Below are positions 33,377-40,814 of a DNA stretch of 64,000 nt, piece after piece. A model generated the notes under the pieces. That model made no database searches and was not told where the DNA came from. It worked only from the letters and a program-made list of their open reading frames with translations. The position numbers and the translations under genes were made by a program. This DNA is from Nocardioides daejeonensis. GTDB taxonomy: Bacteria > Actinomycetota > Actinomycetes > Propionibacteriales > Nocardioidaceae. The stretch covers positions 434,001 to 498,000 of the forward strand of contig NZ_QHKZ01000003.1 in the NCBI RefSeq assembly GCF_003194585.1, given 5' to 3'. Every line of letters begins with the position of its first letter. The stretch's first letter is position 1.

Positions 33377-34519
33377 TCAGAGTCGTTCGAGCAAGACGCA
33401 GGTTGTGGCGGCGGAGGCGCAGATGGCGACGAGGGCCAGCGCGGCGTCGCGACGCTCCAGCTCCTCCACGGCGGTGGCCAGCAGGCGGATGCCGGTGGCG
33501 CCCGCGGGATGCCCCAGTGCGATGGCCCCGCCGTTGACGTTCAAGCGCTCCGGGTCGATCTCCAGCACCTGGGCGAACGACATCGGAACCGAGGCGAACG
33601 CCTCGTTGACCTCGAAGACGTCGATGTCGGCGAGAGCGACACCGGCCCGGTCGAGCACCTTGCGAGCCGCGAGAATCGGGTTGTCGAGCATGTACTCCAG
33701 ATCGCCGCCGACGACCGTCTGGCCGAGCACCCGGGCTCGCGGCGTCAGGCCCAGCTCGGCCGCGCGGGCAGCCGAGGTGATCAGGGCAGCGCTGGCCCCG
33801 TCGGAGACCTGCGAAGAAGTGCCGGCGGTGTGCAGGCCGCCTTCCTTGACCGGCTTCAGCCCGGCCAATCCTTCGAGCGTGCTGGCGCGCAGCCCCTGGT
33901 CGCGCTCGATCCGCATCGTCGAGCCGTCGGCCTGCGGCACCTCCACCGGCAGCACCTGGCGGTCGAAGCGCCCCGCGGCCCAGGCTGCGGCAGCCCGCTC
34001 CTGGGAGCGCACCCCGAAGGCGTCGAGATCCTCGCGACCGAAGCCGCGACGTACGGCGATCCGGTCGGCGGCCGTGTACTGGTCGGGGGTGTTCAGCGAC
34101 CAGTCGGCAGGTCGCGGCGTGCCGAGTCCGCTGCCCTGCTTGTAGGTCAACGGCACCCTGCTCATCACCTCGACGCCGCAGGCGACACCAGCGTCGACGG
34201 CGCCGAAGGCGACCTGGCCGAGCAGCAGCTGGACCGCCTGCGAGGAGGTCCCGCACTGGGCGTCGATGGTGGTGCATCCGACCTCGGCGGGCAGCCCGGC
34301 ATGCATCCAGGAGGTGCGGGTGATGTTGCCGAACTGCTCACCGATGGGCGTGACGCAGCCGCCGATGGCCTGGTCGACCACGGTCGGGTCCACGCCGTTG
34401 CGGTCCAGCACTCCACGCTGCACGTGCCCGAGCAGCTCGGTGGCATGCAGCCCGGAGACCCATCCCTCTCGCTTGCCGAACGGGGTGCGGACCATGTCCA
34501 CCAGCACCGGCGTGCTCAT
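33377..34519 (-). CDS. Thiolase (FadA5/FadA6-like) with altered C-terminal loop
   Basis: 380 aa. Nucleophile Cys89 (DAQCGTSS), NEAFASVP and GHPAGATG with the catalytic His are intact. The C-terminal motif, ICTGGAQATG in the paralogue at 14515-15645, reads ICASAATTCV here: the base Cys is kept but the glycine loop is gone. ATG overlaps the SDR stop (ATGA at 34516-34519). It should thiolyse a steroid beta-ketoacyl-CoA, if active. Confidence 0.86.
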   Translation of the reverse strand: MSTPVLVDMVRTPFGKREGWVSGLHATELLGHVQRGVLDRNGVDPTVVDQAIGGCVTPIGEQFGNITRTSWMHAGLPAEVGCTTIDAQCGTSSQAVQLLLGQVAFGAVDAGVACGVEVMSRVPLTYKQGSGLGTPRPADWSLNTPDQYTAADRIAVRRGFGREDLDAFGVRSQERAAAAWAAGRFDRQVLPVEVPQADGSTMRIERDQGLRASTLEGLAGLKPVKEGGLHTAGTSSQVSDGASAALITSAARAAELGLTPRARVLGQTVVGGDLEYMLDNPILAARKVLDRAGVALADIDVFEVNEAFASVPMSFAQVLEIDPERLNVNGGAIALGHPAGATGIRLLATAVEELERRDAALALVAICASAATTCVLLERL

Positions 34520-35352
34520 CGTCCTGCTCCTTCTCGTGGGCGGGCGTCCAGACCCAGGGCGGTGATGTCGCGCTCCTCCAGGAGATCCAGGCTGACCCGG
34601 ACCCCGCCGGTCAGGTCGGGAGCGCAGTCGCAGAGCACCAGCATCCCCTCGACCATCTCCTCCATCGACTCGAAGACATCCGCCTCGAACTTGTCCCCGA
34701 CGAGCTCGGCAGCACCCTCGGTGAGCACGCCGAAGCGCGGCTCCACCGTGTTGACGCGCACTCCGGTGCCGTAGAGCTCGGCGCCGAGGCCGTTGGTGAG
34801 CCGGTTGAGCGCGGCCTTCGAGGCGCCGTACACGGCCATGTGGCTCCCGGGCGGCGGCAGGTGGAAGGGGGGGCCGGGACGCAGGTTGGCGGTGGCACTG
34901 GAGACGTTGACGATCCACCCCTCGCCGCGCTCCACCATCGCCGGGATCGCCTGCTGTGCCAGGTCGAGCGGCGCATGCACGTTGACCTCGAACGTCAGGT
35001 GGCTGCGCTTCGACGGGTAGTCGACCAGCGGCTGGTACATCGCTGCCGCAGCGTTGTTGATCAGGAGGTCGATCGGCCCTCCGAGCGCCTCGGCGGCACG
35101 GCCGACCAGCCCGGCGCGGCTCTCCGGCGACGCGAGGTCGGCCATGATCGCCTCGACCGTGGTGCCGTACCGGCGCGCTCCCTCGACAACCTCCTTCAGG
35201 TTGCCGTCGAGGTGGTCGTGGCGCTCCCAGGTGCGCGCGACCGCAACGACGTCGGCACCCTCGGCCGCCAGACGCTCGACGGCTGCGGCCCCGATCCCCC
35301 GGCTGGCTCCGGAGACGAGTGCCCGGCGGCCGGCGAAGCGAGCGCCGGCCAT
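34516..35352 (-). CDS. Short-chain dehydrogenase/reductase
   Basis: 278 aa. SGASRGIGAA, INNAAAAMYQP, NVSSATANLRPGPPF and YGASK motifs. The start ATG shares a base with the stop of the PLP gene (TGATG). It is related to 30035-30955. Possibly the beta-hydroxyacyl-CoA or 17-hydroxysteroid dehydrogenase of this operon; not assignable further. Confidence 0.86.
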   Translation of the reverse strand: MAGARFAGRRALVSGASRGIGAAAVERLAAEGADVVAVARTWERHDHLDGNLKEVVEGARRYGTTVEAIMADLASPESRAGLVGRAAEALGGPIDLLINNAAAAMYQPLVDYPSKRSHLTFEVNVHAPLDLAQQAIPAMVERGEGWIVNVSSATANLRPGPPFHLPPPGSHMAVYGASKAALNRLTNGLGAELYGTGVRVNTVEPRFGVLTEGAAELVGDKFEADVFESMEEMVEGMLVLCDCAPDLTGGVRVSLDLLEERDITALGLDARPREGAGR

Positions 35353-36602
35353 CAGAGGTGCTTCTCCGCCATCGACGCGATCGCGTCCGCGATCCGCTGC
35401 ACGTGCTCCGGAGGCAGCCCGTGGCTCATGCCGAGCGTCATGCCGCGCTCGAAGACGGCGTCCGCCTCCGGAAGACCCTCCTCCGGCACGCGGTGCGTGA
35501 TGCCGGCCATCATCGGGTGCCGGACGATGTTGCCGCTCCAGACGGTGCGCGTGTCGATGCCACACGCATCGAGGTGCTCCTGCAGGTCACTACGGGTGAA
35601 GGGAGCGTCGGCGTTGACCATCACCGGGTAGCAGAGCCAGGCGGTGTCGAGCCCCTCGGTCTCCACCGGCGTGGTGAAGAACTGCGGGAACCGGCCATAG
35701 GCATCGGTGTAGGCCTGCCAGGTCGCCTTGCGGATTCGGTAGTTCTCCGCGAGCTTGTTGAGCTGCACGACGCCGTACGCCGCCCCCAGCTCCTGCGGCT
35801 CGAAGTTCCAGGAGAGCTCGTCGAAGATGAAGTCGTTGTCGTAGTCGACGCCGTCGAGATCCTCGCGGAAGACCCGGCCGCCACCGTTCTCGGCAGCGGA
35901 GCCGAAGAGGTTCGGCTCCGAGCGCCGTCCCCAGCGACGCAGCAGCAGCGCACGGTCACGGGTCTCCACGTCGTCCATCATCACCATGCCGCCGGTGCCG
36001 GCGCAGGTGATGATGTGCGCCATCGAGAAGCTGGTCACCGAGATGTCCGCGCGGGCTCCGGTCGGGGTGCCCCGCAGGGTCGCACCGAGGGCGTCGCACG
36101 AATCCTCGATGACCTTGAGACCGTGTCGGTCCGCGACCTCGCGGATCTTGTCCCAGTCGGGGCAGTTGCCGGCCAGGTTCGGCACCAGGATCGCCGAGGT
36201 GTTCTCGGTGACCATCGCCTCGATCTTGTCCTCGTCGATGTTGAACGTGTTGGGCCGCACGTCGACGAAGACCGGCACCAGCCCGGCCCGCACGATCGGC
36301 GCGACGTCGGTCGAGAAGGTGAGCGGCGAGGTGATCACCTCGCTCCCCTTCGGCAGGTCGAGCAGCTCGACCGCCAGGTAGAGCCCGGACGAGCCCGAGT
36401 TGCACATCACGCCGTACTTCTTGCCCGAGAGCTCGGGGACGCGGCGCTCCAGCTCGAAGACGGACGGGCCGATGCGCAGGCCTTGATGGCCTCGGTGCAG
36501 CACCTCGAGGACGGCGTCGATCTCGGCCTGGCCGTGGGTGGCGCGGGCATAGGTGATGCGCTCAGTGAGCACGTCGGGGGTCGCGGCGGCTTCTGCAGTC
36601 AC
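35352..36602 (-). CDS. DegT/StrS-family PLP protein, ColD/RfbH-like dehydratase type
   Basis: 416 aa from a GTG with AAGGAGAG upstream. PLP features are the NSGSSGLYLAV phosphate loop (about 68-78), EDSCDALG with the PLP-N1 Asp167, and SFSMAHIIT (191-199). In ordinary aminotransferases of this family a Lys stands where His196 is. The same His substitution (SFYPAHH) and the same E-D-x-C-D-A-L-G block mark the sugar 3-dehydratases ColD and RfbH, which use PMP/PLP to remove a hydroxyl next to a ketone. No deoxysugar genes are nearby; instead it is embedded, by overlapping stops, between ltp2 and an SDR of a steroid operon. Substrate unknown. Confidence 0.85.
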   Translation of the reverse strand: MTAEAAATPDVLTERITYARATHGQAEIDAVLEVLHRGHQGLRIGPSVFELERRVPELSGKKYGVMCNSGSSGLYLAVELLDLPKGSEVITSPLTFSTDVAPIVRAGLVPVFVDVRPNTFNIDEDKIEAMVTENTSAILVPNLAGNCPDWDKIREVADRHGLKVIEDSCDALGATLRGTPTGARADISVTSFSMAHIITCAGTGGMVMMDDVETRDRALLLRRWGRRSEPNLFGSAAENGGGRVFREDLDGVDYDNDFIFDELSWNFEPQELGAAYGVVQLNKLAENYRIRKATWQAYTDAYGRFPQFFTTPVETEGLDTAWLCYPVMVNADAPFTRSDLQEHLDACGIDTRTVWSGNIVRHPMMAGITHRVPEEGLPEADAVFERGMTLGMSHGLPPEHVQRIADAIASMAEKHL

Positions 36603-36643
36603 GGATGTCTCTCCTTGCTGGGTGGGATGGGCGGAGTGACCGC

Positions 36644-37822
36644 TCAGTGGTCGGTGGCAAGCACGATCGCGGAGTGCGGCACCGGCGATCCGCCGGTGAC
36701 GAGCACGTGGTCGAGCTGCTTGCCGGGCTGGTTGACCGAGGTGCCGCGGATCAGGCGGACACCCTCGGCGATGCCGTTGACGCCGTGGATGTAGCCCTCG
36801 CCGAGCTGGCCCCCGTGCGTGTTGATCGGGAGTCGTCCGTCGAGCTCGAGATGGCCGTCGCGGATGAAGGCCGGAGCCTCGCCACGGCCACAGAAGCCGT
36901 ACTCCTCCAGCTGGAGCAGCACCATCGGCGTGAAGGCGTCGTAGAGGATCGCTGCGTCGACGTCGTCGGGGCGGATGCCGGCCTGCGCCCACAGCTGACG
37001 GGCGACGAGCTCGACCTCCGGCATCGCGTCGATGTCGTCGCGGTAGTAGGAGCTCATCGAGATCTGCTGCGGCCCGACACCCTGCGCCGCGCCGGCGATG
37101 ATCGCCGGTGGGTGCGGCAGGTCGCGGGCTCGCTCGGCACTGACGATGACCAACGCCACCCCGCCGTCGCTCTCCTGGCAGCAGTCGAGCAGTCGCATCG
37201 GGTCGGCGATCATGCGGGAGTTCTGGTGGTCCTCCAACGTGATCGGGCGCTCGTAGAACCAGGCCTTCGGGTTCTTGGCCGCATGCTTGCGTGACAACAC
37301 GCTGATGCGGCCGAAGTCCTCGGAGGTGGCGCCGTACTCATGCATGTAGCGGCGGGCCAGGAACGCCTCCTGCTGGGCCGGGGTGAGCAGCCCGTAGGGG
37401 TTGATCCAGTTCCGGTACTCCTGGTCCGTGTTCGCGGTGTAGGCGAACGGCGGCGGTCCGGCACCGAAGCGGTGCCCGGAGCGCTCGTTGAACGCGCGGT
37501 AGACGACGACCACGTCGGCGACACCGCTGGAGACCGCCAGCGCTGCCTGCTGGACCGGCGCGCAGGCCCCTCCGCCACCGTGCGGGATCCGGCTGAAGAA
37601 CTTCAGCTCCGGGATGCCGAGTGCGCGGGCGACGGCGATCTCCGGGTTGGTCTCCATGGTGAAGAGCGCGAAGCCGTCAACCTCCTCCACGCCGATCTGC
37701 GCATCCTGGAGGGCGGCGAGGGTCGCCTCACAGGCGAGCTGCCACTCGCTGCGCCCGGAGTCCTTGGAGAAGTCGGTGGCGCCGATGCCGGCGATCGCGG
37801 TCTGGCGGGCGAATCCGCTCAT
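36644..37822 (-). CDS. ltp2: Steroid side-chain retro-aldolase Ltp2
   Basis: 392 aa. Near-continuous similarity to mycobacterial Ltp2 (Rv3540c) is recalled: AIAGIGATDFSKDSGRSE, YRAFNERSGHRFG, DHQNSRMIADP, QLWAQAG, YDAFTP and INTHGGQLGEGYIHG. Ltp2 with the DUF35 part of ChsH2 cleaves the 17-hydroxy-pregnene-20-carboxyl-CoA-type intermediate to androstene-dione and propionyl-CoA. The gene order chsH2-chsH1-ltp2 is as in Mycobacterium, except that chsH2 is split. ATGA overlap with chsH1. Cys87 (GGACAPV) is present, but the family does not act as a Cys thiolase. Confidence 0.92.
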   Translation of the reverse strand: MSGFARQTAIAGIGATDFSKDSGRSEWQLACEATLAALQDAQIGVEEVDGFALFTMETNPEIAVARALGIPELKFFSRIPHGGGGACAPVQQAALAVSSGVADVVVVYRAFNERSGHRFGAGPPPFAYTANTDQEYRNWINPYGLLTPAQQEAFLARRYMHEYGATSEDFGRISVLSRKHAAKNPKAWFYERPITLEDHQNSRMIADPMRLLDCCQESDGGVALVIVSAERARDLPHPPAIIAGAAQGVGPQQISMSSYYRDDIDAMPEVELVARQLWAQAGIRPDDVDAAILYDAFTPMVLLQLEEYGFCGRGEAPAFIRDGHLELDGRLPINTHGGQLGEGYIHGVNGIAEGVRLIRGTSVNQPGKQLDHVLVTGGSPVPHSAIVLATDH

Positions 37823-38259
37823 CGTGCTGCTCCTTCTCGACGGTACGGCGCCACGACGACCGTGGCTGTCACGTGCGGCCCCTGGGAGTTGCGGCCCACG
37901 ACCTTGATCTCGACCTCGTCGGCCCCTCCCGGCGCCTCTGCCTGGCGAACGGCGACGACCTCGCCGGTCATCGTCATCACGTCACCGGGGAAGTTCGGCA
38001 CCCCCAACCGCAGCGACACCTTGCGGATCTGACCGTTCGGGCCGGCCCAGTCGGTGACATAACGGTCGATGAAGCCGTTGGTGGAGTTGATGCTCATGAA
38101 GATGTCGGGGGTCCCGCGACCCTGGGCCTTGCCGGGATCGTGATGCACATCCTCGAAGTCCTGAGAGGCGATCGCCGTGGCCACGATGGTGGTCCGGTCG
38201 AGCGGGATCTCCAACGTGGGCAGCACAGTGCCCACGTCGTACGCCGGGAAGTCGCTCAC
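37819..38259 (-). CDS. chsH1: MaoC-like enoyl-CoA hydratase ChsH1
   Basis: 146 aa. Strong resemblance to mycobacterial ChsH1 (Rv3541c): VLPTLEI, DFEDVHHD with the catalytic His/Asp (about 35-41), YVTDWAGPN, LRLGVPN and VVGRNSQGPHVTATV. It is the catalytic half of the heterotetrameric hydratase that hydrates the 3-carbon steroid side-chain enoyl-CoA ahead of Ltp2. GTG start overlaps the DUF35 stop; stop overlaps ltp2. Confidence 0.92.
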   Translation of the reverse strand: MSDFPAYDVGTVLPTLEIPLDRTTIVATAIASQDFEDVHHDPGKAQGRGTPDIFMSINSTNGFIDRYVTDWAGPNGQIRKVSLRLGVPNFPGDVMTMTGEVVAVRQAEAPGGADEVEIKVVGRNSQGPHVTATVVVAPYRREGAAR

Positions 38260-38693
38260 TGCGCACCCCCGGCCTCGGTCGCCACGCCCTCGGCGGCACC
38301 TCGCGGGAAGACGCGCGGCAGGATCTCGCCGTGCGCATGCTCGCCGAACCCGATCTCGACCTCCATGCCGATCTCGAGGGCGTCGAGGTCGAAGCCACTC
38401 ATGTCGGCGACGAACCGGGTGCCCTCCTCGAGGTCGACCAGCGCGACGCCGAGCGGATAGGTGAAGGCGTCGTCCTTGGGGTGGTGCAGCACCGTCCAGG
38501 AGTGGAGCGTGCCCAGCCGACTGGAGACGACCGTGTCCCACGCGAACGAGCGGCAGGCCGGACAGGCCGGGCCGGGCGGGTGGCGCAGGGCGCCGCAGGT
38601 GACGCAGCGCTGGATCTCCAACCGGCCGGCGGCGGCCGCGTCGAAGAAGAAGCTGTTGTCCTGGGTACGGATCAGATGGGGGATGCCGGTCAC
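38256..38693 (-). CDS. DUF35 zinc-ribbon/OB protein, ChsH2 C-terminal domain as separate gene
   Basis: 145 aa. Zinc ribbon CVTCG...CPAC (Cys30, Cys33, Cys44, Cys47) followed by an OB fold (VVSSRLGTLHSWTVLH). In Mycobacterium this domain is the C-terminal half of ChsH2 (about 311 aa) and is required by Ltp2. Here it is an independent gene: GTG start overlaps the stop of the MaoC-like gene (GTGA), which makes a simple frameshift of a fused gene less likely than a natural split. It should bind Ltp2. Confidence 0.9.
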   Translation of the reverse strand: MTGIPHLIRTQDNSFFFDAAAAGRLEIQRCVTCGALRHPPGPACPACRSFAWDTVVSSRLGTLHSWTVLHHPKDDAFTYPLGVALVDLEEGTRFVADMSGFDLDALEIGMEVEIGFGEHAHGEILPRVFPRGAAEGVATEAGGAQ

Positions 38694-39262
38694 GAGGCCA
38701 CCGCCTTCTTCTGGGTCGGGTCGAAGCGCAGCAACTTGAACCGCTCCTCGACGAGGAGCTCGTCGTGCTGGTTGACGTACCGCTTGAGCAGGGTGATCCA
38801 GCAGCCGTGCCCCAAGCCCGTCTGCTTGAACGGGGAGACCGCCTCGATCGTGAACTCACAGCGGATCCGGTCGCCGGGCACCATCTCGCGCAGGTAGCTC
38901 TGCTCGAGGTCGGTGGCGACGACGGAGGTGTAGCCGTGCTCGTCGAGCAACGCGAGCATCCGAGAGTAGGCGAAGTCCTCCTGGACCCCCTCTGCTCGAA
39001 GCCGCTGCACCTCGCGGTAACGCTTGAGCCCGCTCATCACCCACGTGGAGGCCATGGCAGGCGGGCAGATCACCGAGGCGCGGCCGGTCGCAGCGGCGGC
39101 CCCGGCGTCGACATAGATGGGGTTCTCGTCCTCATGGGCCTCGACCCAGTTGCGGATCATCGCCTCGTTGACGGCGTACCGGGAGACCCGGTCTGGCTCG
39201 GCCTGTTGGCCGACGAAAGCCGTCAACTGTGCATGCAGGGCGTCGGTCTCTGGTCCACTCAC
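38690..39262 (-). CDS. MaoC-like subunit, ChsH2 N-terminal domain as separate gene
   Basis: 190 aa. DENPIYVD...ICPPAMASTWVM and YSRMLALLDEHGYTSVVATDLEQSYLR match the MaoC-like N-terminal half of ChsH2. GTG at 39262 with AAGGAG 7-8 nt upstream is preferred; a longer frame would cross the operator at 39283-39296. First gene of the long minus-strand series, divergent from the KstR2-like regulator. It should pair with ChsH1 as the non-catalytic hydratase subunit. Confidence 0.88.
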   Translation of the reverse strand: MSGPETDALHAQLTAFVGQQAEPDRVSRYAVNEAMIRNWVEAHEDENPIYVDAGAAAATGRASVICPPAMASTWVMSGLKRYREVQRLRAEGVQEDFAYSRMLALLDEHGYTSVVATDLEQSYLREMVPGDRIRCEFTIEAVSPFKQTGLGHGCWITLLKRYVNQHDELLVEERFKLLRFDPTQKKAVAS

Positions 39263-39282
39263 CGGCCACTCCTTCGGATTTG

Positions 39283-39296
39283 AGCAAGCGCTTGGT
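39283..39296. promoter_or_regulatory. KstR2-type operator
   Basis: AGCAAGCGCTTGGT matches the published KstR2 consensus AnCAAGnnCTTGnT at every fixed position. It lies 21 nt upstream of the chsH2-N start and about 80 nt upstream of the regulator start, so it can control both. A second inverted repeat CTCCG-GTATA-CGGAG is at 39319-39333. Confidence 0.75.
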
Positions 39297-39374
39297 GCAA
39301 GAATGCTCCACACCGGGACTCCGGTATACGGAGGTCTCACTCAGTCGGACCGCAGCGACCAGCGAAGGAATGCC

Positions 39375-39950
39375 ATGGCACGCGACACCCGCTCCGAGAT
39401 CCTCGAGGTCGCCGCCGACCTCTTCGCCAGCCGCGGCGTCGGCGCGACCACCGTCCGCGAGATCGGCGACCGGGCAGGCGTGCACTCCGGCAGCCTCTAT
39501 CACTGGTTCCGCTCCAAGGATGCGATCGTCGCCGAGCTGATGGCGGACTACATGGCCGACATCCAGCGCCGGTTCGCGGCCGCGAGCGCCGAGGCGGCGA
39601 CTCCTCGAGAGACGGTGGAGCGACTGATCGCAGCCACTCTGGCGATCATCGAGGAGCACCCGCAGCCCACCGCGATCTACCAGCAGGATCGGCAGTACCT
39701 GCGCGCCCACGGCCTACTGGACGCCGTCGACGACGCTTCGCGCGAGATGCGCAACTACTGGATCACGGCGATCAAGGCGGGCGTGTCGGAGGGCACCTTC
39801 CGCGACGACGTACCTGTGGAGACCTTCTACCGCACCGTGCGCGACGCACTGTGGGCCAGCCGCCACTGGCCGGTGCGCGAGCAGCACTCGCGCACCGAGT
39901 TCACCGAGCAGATGGTGCGCCTCTTCCTTCAGGGCTTCCTGGCCGACTGA
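39375..39950 (+). CDS. TetR family regulator, KstR2-like
   Basis: 191 aa. HTH block TTVREIGDRAGVHSGSLYHW closely resembles mycobacterial KstR2 (TTVRDIADGAGILSGSLYHH from memory), and the C-terminal YRTVRDALWASRHW also agrees. In Mycobacterium KstR2 represses ring C/D catabolic genes and is released by a HIP-CoA metabolite. Here a perfect KstR2 box lies in the shared promoter with the side-chain operon. AAGGA is 5 nt before the ATG. Confidence 0.87.
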   Translation: MARDTRSEILEVAADLFASRGVGATTVREIGDRAGVHSGSLYHWFRSKDAIVAELMADYMADIQRRFAAASAEAATPRETVERLIAATLAIIEEHPQPTAIYQQDRQYLRAHGLLDAVDDASREMRNYWITAIKAGVSEGTFRDDVPVETFYRTVRDALWASRHWPVREQHSRTEFTEQMVRLFLQGFLAD

Positions 39951-39962
39951 GCCAGCGGTGCG

Positions 39963-40000
39963 TGACGTGCGTCATAATGCGTTGCGTAATAACCTACGCA
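39963..40000. promoter_or_regulatory. Two inverted repeats ahead of the Lys-rich protein pair
   Basis: TGACG-TG-CGTCA (39963-39974) and TGCGTA-ATAACC-TACGCA (39983-40000), in the only AT-rich stretch of this neighbourhood. TGCGT(A/C) is repeated five times. A specific regulator of the downstream pair is likely. Confidence 0.5.
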
Positions 40001-40049
40001 CTGCGTAAAGTTCACGTCATCGAACAACCCACACCAAGGAGTGAGAACG

Positions 40050-40286
40050 ATGGCGAAGAACAAGAACAAGCAGGTCAGCAACTACCTCAGCGGCATGATC
40101 GACGCCACCAAGGACCTGCTCGACGACCTGGTCGACACCGCCGGCGACATTGAGAAGAAGAGCCGCAAGGGCTCCAAGAAGGCACTGAAGGCCGCCCGCC
40201 CCTCCAAGAAGGACGTCAAGGCGCTGCGCAACCAGATCGAGGACCTGGGCAAGCAGACCAAGAAGCTCGCCAAGGTAGGCAAGTGA
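40050..40286 (+). CDS. Small Lys-rich helical protein
   Basis: 78 aa, AAGGAG 8 nt before the ATG. Layout: short basic start, an amphipathic helix (SNYLSGMIDATKDLLDDLVDTAGDIEKK), then a basic helix ending KDVKALRNQIEDLGKQTKKLAKV. No Cys, no signal. It shares its C-terminal half with the next gene. It resembles phasin-like or nucleoid-associated small proteins in composition only; the function is not known. Overlaps the next gene by GTGA. Confidence 0.75.
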   Translation: MAKNKNKQVSNYLSGMIDATKDLLDDLVDTAGDIEKKSRKGSKKALKAARPSKKDVKALRNQIEDLGKQTKKLAKVGK

Positions 40287-40684
40287 CCACCGCCACCGCG
40301 TCGCCCGCCGCGGCGAGCGCGACGAAGCGCGCGCCGGCCAAGCGCACCCCGGCCAAGCGCACCCCGGCCAAGAAGGCGCCCGCGGCACCCGAGGCCCCCA
40401 CCGTCGAGACCTCTGCGCCCGCCAAGGCCGCCAAGAAGTCCCCCAGCAAGAAGAAGCGCAAGGACGCCCCGGCGGCCAACTGCCTCGGGTCGCTGATCGA
40501 CGACACCTTGGAGATCCTCGACGACATCATCGACGTCGCCGGCAAGGTCGAGAAGAAGGCGCGCAAGGGCGCCAAGCGCACCGCCGACGCGGTCCGTCCG
40601 TCCAAGAAGGACGTGGACGGCATCCGTGAGCAGATCGAGGAGATCGGCAAGCAGGCTCGCAAGCTGGCCAAGCTCAGCAAGTGA
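40283..40684 (+). CDS. Lys/Ala/Pro-rich protein, paralogue of the preceding gene
   Basis: 133 aa from a coupled GTG. The first 65 residues are a histone-H1-like tail with repeated PAKRTPAKRTPAKKAP; the remainder (LIDDTLEILDDIIDVAGKVEKKARKG...KKDVDGIREQIEEIGKQARKLAKL) repeats the domain of the upstream gene. PAKKA-type tails bind DNA in histone-like proteins and in PhaM of PHB granules, so DNA or granule binding is a guess. Ends at a strong terminator. Confidence 0.78.
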   Translation: MTTATASPAAASATKRAPAKRTPAKRTPAKKAPAAPEAPTVETSAPAKAAKKSPSKKKRKDAPAANCLGSLIDDTLEILDDIIDVAGKVEKKARKGAKRTADAVRPSKKDVDGIREQIEEIGKQARKLAKLSK

Positions 40685-40722
40685 CCCGATCCCGGTCACA
40701 GACCGACGCATGGTCGGCCCGC

Positions 40723-40765
40723 CGAAGGCGGGGAGGACGGAGAACACGCCGCCTCCCCGCCTTCG
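40723..40765. terminator. Bidirectional terminator hairpin
   Basis: 14-bp perfect arms CGAAGGCGGGGAGG (40723-40736) and its complement (40752-40765), between the Lys-rich pair (+) and the TSUP gene (-). Confidence 0.75.
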
Positions 40766-40814
40766 CCATCTCCCCGCACGGCAGCGGAACGTCACCCCGC
40801 GGGGTGGCGCGCAC

